Source: Hymenochaete sp. R1 | Taxonomy: Eukaryota > Basidiomycota > Agaricomycetes > Hymenochaetales > Hymenochaetaceae | Length of the DNA: 13,421 nt | Direction: 5' to 3' | NCBI GenBank assembly: GCA_019400425.1 | Contig: JAFREE010000313.1 | Coordinates: 1-13,421 of the forward strand | Part shown: piece after piece, positions 9,121 to 13,421 of the stretch | Layout: the number at the start of each line of letters is the position of its first letter | Position numbering within the stretch: position 1 is the stretch's first letter | The notes under the pieces: model-generated | What the model saw: the letters and a program-made list of their open reading frames with translations, nothing else | What the model was told of the DNA's origin: nothing | Databases searched by the model: none | Position numbers and translations under genes: made by a program

Positions 9121-10253
9121 GCTCGACCTCGACACATCGTGCTTTGAGGTAGGAATCCTCTCCAGATATCGAATGCCTCCTTTCGCACAGGCTGTGCATC
9201 GCCCAAATTGTTCAGAACCCAAGACATGGTTGAAATATCAACACTCGTTCAGCACCGTTGTATTGCTCCCACATCATCCTACGGAAAGGCGCTTGTTTGA
9301 TTCCGGAGAGCGTTTTCTATCTACGACAGGGTATAGGCCGTCGTTCGAAGAAGGCACTATCCCAGCTTCGAAAAATAATCGGCTAGCAGTGAGTGATTCA
9401 GATAAGTCATTATGAAGATGAACGACCTCACGCTGCGAGCTTCTGAACGAAGAAAATATCTGAAAGGCGCGAATGACTGCATCAAAAAGGTCTGACTTTT
9501 TCGTGCTTTGTACAGTCGTTGAAGCAGGCGACATCAAATGTAGGCGTGCGGGTCGTTTCGAACTTTCGATCCGACGATTTCTCCGACGCTTCCTCCTTCA
9601 GTTACCTCATGAGTACAAAGGTCCCGATTTAGAATCCCTTCGATGATCCATTACATAGTCACTTAATCATGAAAAGAAAAGCAACCATTTCAATTAGCGA
9701 CGGGGACGCCCAAGACTTGTTTGCCAAACACGACGCCGACGAGACTGAATTCCAAAAGGTCCGCGCGGCCAAAATCTTGGATGAAGTGTTCACTCCGGGA
9801 CCTCCGTAAGGCGGGACAAAGGCCCCGTGTGGTAGGCGGTTATTCGTGTTTGGGGATAGGGCGGGGTCGTATTGTTTCGAGAGACTTCCATACTGCGTGA
9901 AGCTCCTGTATGCAAACACTCAAGCTCGCAGTTAGAATCTTAGATCTGCAATTATTTGCCTCAAACTTTTAGGAGTCAGAAGATCTAGAACGAACTCACC
10001 TATGACAGAAGTCCAGCCACAGACCATGTATAGTCGAACCAGAATTGCGCCTAAGGTGTCGGAGAGCAGCAGGTGTTTTGGATGGCGGTTGTGTTCTCGC
10101 AGGGGTTGAAAAGAGGTTGAAAAGAGGATGGGAGGCGCTTGTTGGAGAGATCGGGGAAAGCGTGAGGTATTTGCAGGATGGCTATGGTTGGGGGGTCGAG
10201 GCTAGCGAGCTCACCTCAGAGAGGGAGAGGAGGGCGTTTAATAAGAATCTCAT
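9121..10253 (-). pseudogene. RNase T2 family ribonuclease, decayed
   Basis: The parent would be a secreted acid ribonuclease cleaving RNA through a 2',3'-cyclic phosphate. On the minus strand, exon 10253-10215 gives a signal-peptide start (MRFLLNALLSLSE). After an intron 10214-10138 comes NPCENTTAIQNTCCSPTP, then TAG at 10053-10051 and a loss between QFW and TIHGLW. CAS I survives as TIHGLWLDFCH (HGLW at 10028-10017). An intron 9999-9906 leads to SFTQYGSLSKQYDP and VPPYGGPGVNT. A one-base shift near 9790 then moves to FGRADLLEF. CAS II, usually HEFSKHATC, is HE-intron-FETTRTP, so a catalytic His is gone. TFDVAC, LFDAVIRAFQIF, FEAGIVPSSN, YFNHVLGSEQFG and GGIRYLERIPTS follow, with another shift near 9486 and TGA at 9240-9238. 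Fungal T2 enzymes have these blocks in this order. Multiple lesions make it a pseudogene. Confidence 0.88.
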
Positions 10254-10437
10254 GATAGGTGGCCAGGCGCATCATGAGTTGATGACGGACCGTATGAACG
10301 ATGGTGGACTTGTATGTAAAATGTGTTGGATGTGTTTTAGTTTCGACGAGAGTTCCGAGTCGATCATTTCCGTTATGTTCATTGTCAGCCGAAGTTTCTA
10401 TTATTTCAGACTGTTTTATAACATGTTCGAACCTCAT

Positions 10438-10596
10438 CTATTCCCATCATCTTTAACGGTTAGCTGAGGTGAGTTCACCTTTAACATATAGTACTATTCT
10501 AGTTATTTACTAGTTATTGCAGCACATTGTTCTACAGGTATATAAACAGAGCTATTACCATCATCTTCTACGGTTAGCTGAGCACATTGTTCTACA
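10438..10596 (+). repeat. short tandem repeat, first copy interrupted by 54 nt with GT-AG ends
   Basis: Copy 1 has a left arm 10438-10468 and a right arm 10523-10536. Copy 2 has the same arms joined without a gap (10552-10582 and 10583-10596). The left arms match at 28 of 31 positions and the right arms at 14 of 14. The extra 10469-10522 in copy 1 begins GTGAGT and ends TTGCAG. An AG at each edge makes the junction ambiguous by two bases. GGTGAGTTCACC at the left edge is a 12-nt inverted repeat. Confidence 0.8.
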
Positions 10597-10627
10597 AAAT
10601 GTGGTGTGCTTATTCCAGCGAGCGTAG

Positions 10628-10837
10628 ATGTCGGTGCCAGTGAGACCTCGGTCACGATGCGTAGGGATATGTAATATCCGTTTGTTTTCAATCATGGTAT
10701 GGACGGACTTGGTTGAGAAGAAGGTGGGAGCTTTGCTTACTCGTCCGAGCGTAGCCGAAGCTGCCAAAGCACAGCAGCAGCTGCTCAGCTCGCAAGATGT
10801 TTCACGTGACATCAAGCGGCCGTCCTCCTCAACCTAG
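10628..10837 (+). CDS. unrecognised small open frame, possibly a gene fragment
   Basis: The frame contains a protein-like stretch (VWTDLVEKKVGALLTRPS, then VAEAAKAQQQLLSSQDVS) ending KRPSSST and TAG. Near the end another frame continues in protein-like fashion (AAVLLNLGLDLPLPPFKRPF) to a stop at about 10885, as if one frameshift had occurred. No family is recognised and no splice sites clearly join it to neighbours. It could be an exon of an unrecognised gene or a relic. Confidence 0.3.
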   Translation: MSVPVRPRSRCVGICNIRLFSIMVWTDLVEKKVGALLTRPSVAEAAKAQQQLLSSQDVSRDIKRPSSST

Positions 10838-10896
10838 GCCTGGACCTCCCCCTACCTCCCTTCAAGCGTCCCTTCTTCAAGTACTAGTACTAGTTC

Positions 10897-11333
10897 TTGA
10901 ACTCTCCCCCTTCGCTCTCGAGCTTGGGGCCTGACAAAGTCGAAGGATCCGTCGACAACACCTCTCCAAATCGAAGACATCAACGTATACACTTTCCGCA
11001 GCTCAACTCTCCCTCCAAACCGGTGGCTACATCCTCCTCAACAGTGCTTACCGGGGGTTTCAACCCTGTCACACAAGTGCAAGATATCCTGCAAGACTGC
11101 CCAATGGTGCTAGTGATCATCAGCAGGTGCGCTCCGAGAGCGTGCTCGAGGCGAGGGTGGCGGCGATAGTTAATGAAATGCGCATGCATATGCCAAGTCC
11201 AGAACACCCGGGCCTTGTAAATCGTGATTCTTACATCGTCGCCGTCTGTGATACTTCGTCTGTCGAGGCTGAATCTCCCATAACCGCGACCGCACCCGCT
11301 TTGACGTGCCATGATGCCTTGGTGTTTATGTAG
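10897..11333 (+). CDS. weak coding-like fragments, unrecognised
   Basis: One frame (10897-11169) has a Ser/Pro-rich part, then TQVQDILQDCPMVLVIISR followed by a GTGCGC donor-like site. An overlapping frame (11127-11333) reads VLEARVAAIVNEMRMHMPSP and later VEAESPITATAPAL. A frameshift or an unidentified intron would be needed to join them. The opposite strand is open too but less protein-like. Support is composition only. Confidence 0.2.
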
Positions 11334-11756
11334 GTGTCAAGATCCGAGACGTCGGGATCGAGGAGAAGGAGGAAGGAGAGAGGAAAGGCAGTTGTCACTC
11401 TCATTGCTTTTTAGTGGTACACCGTGTGTGATACTCAGGAGCTGGTTTTCCGTAGAAGAATCACACTAGTACTGTATTTAAAAAGTTATCCTGAATAACG
11501 GATCGCCTGTGAATGCTACTGGATTATTTTATCATCCTCTATACGACTAATCAACCGCGCGGGGGGGGGGGGGGGGAAGGTAAGAATACGTGAAAATTAA
11601 GAAACAAAAATGGAAGAACCGTAAACAATCGAATAGCAGACACTCATGAAAGAAAGGCAGGATCAGAACTGAACGGGTAAATCTTGAAGGAGGGGAGTCT
11701 GCTAGATATGATCTGTGGCCTGTCCGTGAACCCTACGCCTGTCCCGATGTACCCCA
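11334..11756. other. intergenic spacer with a G16 run
   Basis: No gene is supported here. It holds a homopolymer of 16 G at 11561-11576 (a possible assembly weak point) and the 3' flank of the minus-strand gene ending at 11757. AT-rich patches lie near 11475 and 11525. Confidence 0.5.
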
Positions 11757-13421
11757 TCACTGTCCACCCGCCGTCCACTTTTGATCGTCCAAATCTCGCG
11801 CGATCCGCCCCCTATCAGAGAGGGAATCCCGCGCGCCTTCCTTCCAGGCCTTATAACGGCGGGGATAAGTACTCAGGAGGTTGGATGTAACGTCGTCTCC
11901 GCCATCTCTTATTATGGCTGCTCGGACAGCTGACGCGTCCTCTAACGAAATGGAGCGAGGGAGGGGGTGCATCCGCCAAGCCGTTCCCCTGGCCTTTTTC
12001 CCCTTCTTACTTTGCCAGCTTCCTGGGAGGTCGAGAACCCGGAGCATGGACTGCAAAGCTCGGTCGAATCCCGGTCTGTCCCAGTACCGAAAGTCCTCAT
12101 GCAACCAACAGAGCGCGATGAGAGATCTGGCTTGGAAAGCATCGTGGATTCCATAATTGTCATACTGCAACGCAGGTGGTACGCCAAGAGTGAGCAGCTT
12201 GTACAGTAGCCAGGGGTAACACCAATCTGGTTTGGCTGATGGGGATGCGCGCGGCCGTTGGGGTAGCTGGTGGAGGTTCTGAAGGAACGCGTAGGCCGAA
12301 TTGATATTGGCTGATGGGGATACTTGGTACAGGGCATGTATGTGTAGGAGAAAATTGAGCCTCGCCCTCCAAATACCGTCATTTGTGTCGTTTAGAGACC
12401 TACGGAGCAATTCCCGGCCTTCCCTCTCGTGCTCCGGCGACCAAGGACCCGAGTAACATCCCCGCTTTATCAAACGCCTCGGGCGGACGGGAGGCTCATT
12501 CGCGCGGGGCTGGTACAGGTCGCATTTAGGGTCATCCGCTACCAGCAACGCTTCAACGTACTCCTTCGGGGGTGTCCCTAGCGTCTTTAGATCTCTCCAC
12601 TGCCTGTCCGATATGCGCATCCTATCCCGGTTTTGAGGTGGTCCCACCGTGCCATGCCGGTCAACCCCAAGAGGGTTGAATGGGTTGGCAAGGTACCTAT
12701 CGTTGTCCAGTCCCTGAATGGCGTACTCCACGAACTCGTAGCTCCAGTGGTCTATGGTGTCCAGGTACATGGTGTTCGTCATGGAGTGTCCAGATGCCGA
12801 CTTGATATTCACCGCTGTTCTGTTGTATACCGCCGCTGTTCTGTCATGCATTGCCTTCTGCGCTTTGGACATCTTTGGCACTTTTGCCCCTTCGTCATCC
12901 TCGTCCGAACTGTGAAATGTGAGAACCGGGAGCGGTCGTCGTGCCATGCCCGATGACACATTTGATATCCCCATTGTCGCCCTTGTGACCCGCAATTCTT
13001 CCTCTCCAGACGGCTGCTTGGATATCGGCTCTGCTGTTGGCGGTGCCACTGACTGAGGACGACCTGGACTGGTTATCCCACCCGACGGAAACACCTGGGG
13101 AGACCGTGGTAAGTTGCTCTTGTTGTGAATGTATGATTTGAGCTCATCTTGGGCAACGTGCATCTTCACGTCAACCGTGTCTGCCTGCGAGAATGTAAGT
13201 ACGCTTTCCGCGCCTATATTCCCGGAGAATAGAATTGGGCGAGCAATCGTAGTTGGGGATGGAAAGAGTGACGATGCCAGCGTAGATATGGATGGCGTGG
13301 CGCTCACTGGCGATTGTGAGGTTGCTTGATGGGAAAGTGTGTCTCGCCTTTTGCGTTTGTAGGGTTGGACAACGAGCTCCTCGTCGATGCCGAGGCTGCC
13401 CGGTGCGAGTTTGACCGAAGG
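11757..13421 (-). CDS. unrecognised protein, at least 554 residues (5' partial)
   Basis: The minus-strand frame is open from the window edge (13421) to TGA at 11759-11757, with no intron needed. It enters as KLAPGSLGIDEELVVQPY, so the start lies outside the window; the GTG at 13307 is an internal codon. An NLS-like KRKRR sits about 22 residues in. The first 170 visible residues are Ser/Pro-rich with an acidic patch (SSDEDDEGAK). The rest is Trp/Tyr/Leu/Arg-rich and looks folded (HWSYEFVEYAIQGLDNDRY, DWCYPWLLYKLLTLGVPP, LIALCWLHEDFRYWDRPGF). No catalytic motif, zinc finger, membrane segment or retroelement signature is seen. It may be a lineage-specific basidiomycete protein; function unknown. 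The long uninterrupted frame contrasts with the intron-rich neighbours. Confidence 0.75.
   Translation of the reverse strand, partial: PSVKLAPGSLGIDEELVVQPYKRKRRDTLSHQATSQSPVSATPSISTLASSLFPSPTTIARPILFSGNIGAESVLTFSQADTVDVKMHVAQDELKSYIHNKSNLPRSPQVFPSGGITSPGRPQSVAPPTAEPISKQPSGEEELRVTRATMGISNVSSGMARRPLPVLTFHSSDEDDEGAKVPKMSKAQKAMHDRTAAVYNRTAVNIKSASGHSMTNTMYLDTIDHWSYEFVEYAIQGLDNDRYLANPFNPLGVDRHGTVGPPQNRDRMRISDRQWRDLKTLGTPPKEYVEALLVADDPKCDLYQPRANEPPVRPRRLIKRGCYSGPWSPEHEREGRELLRRSLNDTNDGIWRARLNFLLHIHALYQVSPSANINSAYAFLQNLHQLPQRPRASPSAKPDWCYPWLLYKLLTLGVPPALQYDNYGIHDAFQARSLIALCWLHEDFRYWDRPGFDRALQSMLRVLDLPGSWQSKKGKKARGTAWRMHPLPRSISLEDASAVRAAIIRDGGDDVTSNLLSTYPRRYKAWKEGARDSLSDRGRIARDLDDQKWTAGGQ

Noticed and set aside
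8999..9415. Plus-strand frame of 138 codons
   Set aside because: It is antisense to the C-terminal RNase T2 blocks (YFNHVLGSEQFG, YLERIPTS); no family-like features of its own.
9669..9809. Plus-strand 46-codon frame beginning MKRKATISISDGDAQ
   Set aside because: It reads well but is antisense to the RNase T2 blocks from GPGVNT to LLEF on the minus strand, which explain the sequence better.
10864..10890. Palindrome AGTACTAGTACT as a possible protein-binding or transposon end
   Set aside because: It is short with no matching partner end or target duplication; probably chance.
1..13421. tRNA, rRNA or other structured RNA genes
   Set aside because: No cloverleaf or conserved rRNA segment was seen by eye on either strand.

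Overview
The window looks like fungal nuclear DNA, most likely from a mushroom-forming basidiomycete. Genes are split by many short GT-AG introns (about 43 to 129 nt), no operons or ribosome binding sites are seen, and the two recognisable genes are fungal types: a paxillin-like LIM protein and a secreted T2 ribonuclease. The taxonomic call is inference from style and gene content.

Layout, left to right. (1) 2-314, plus: 3' end of an unrecognised gene with a very basic tail. (2) 632-1571, plus: short coding-like pieces in changing frames, unrecognised, probably a decayed or heavily split gene. (3) 2107-7180, plus: the main gene, a protein of roughly 1,570 residues with a long disordered Ser/Pro-rich region and three C-terminal LIM domains, resembling fungal Pxl1. 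It carries two internal short peptide repeats and two places where the reading frame switches by one base. (4) 8047-8986, minus: 3' exons of a small acidic, unrecognised protein, with two homologous alternative last exons. (5) 9121-10253, minus: a decayed RNase T2 pseudogene with intact signal peptide and CAS I HGLW motif but several stops, frameshifts and a ruined CAS II motif. (6) 10438-10596: a short tandem repeat in which one copy holds a 54-nt insertion with intron-like ends. (7) 10628-11333: weak coding-like fragments. (8) 11757-13421, minus: an open frame of at least 554 codons running off the window, unrecognised.

The genes do not form a pathway. The LIM gene and the small acidic gene converge tail to tail, and the RNase T2 relic lies directly upstream of the acidic exons on the same strand. 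The most unusual signals are the duplicated terminal exons at 8047/8375, the spliced-looking repeat copy at 10552, and the SPQYGIxDLP triple repeat in the LIM protein.
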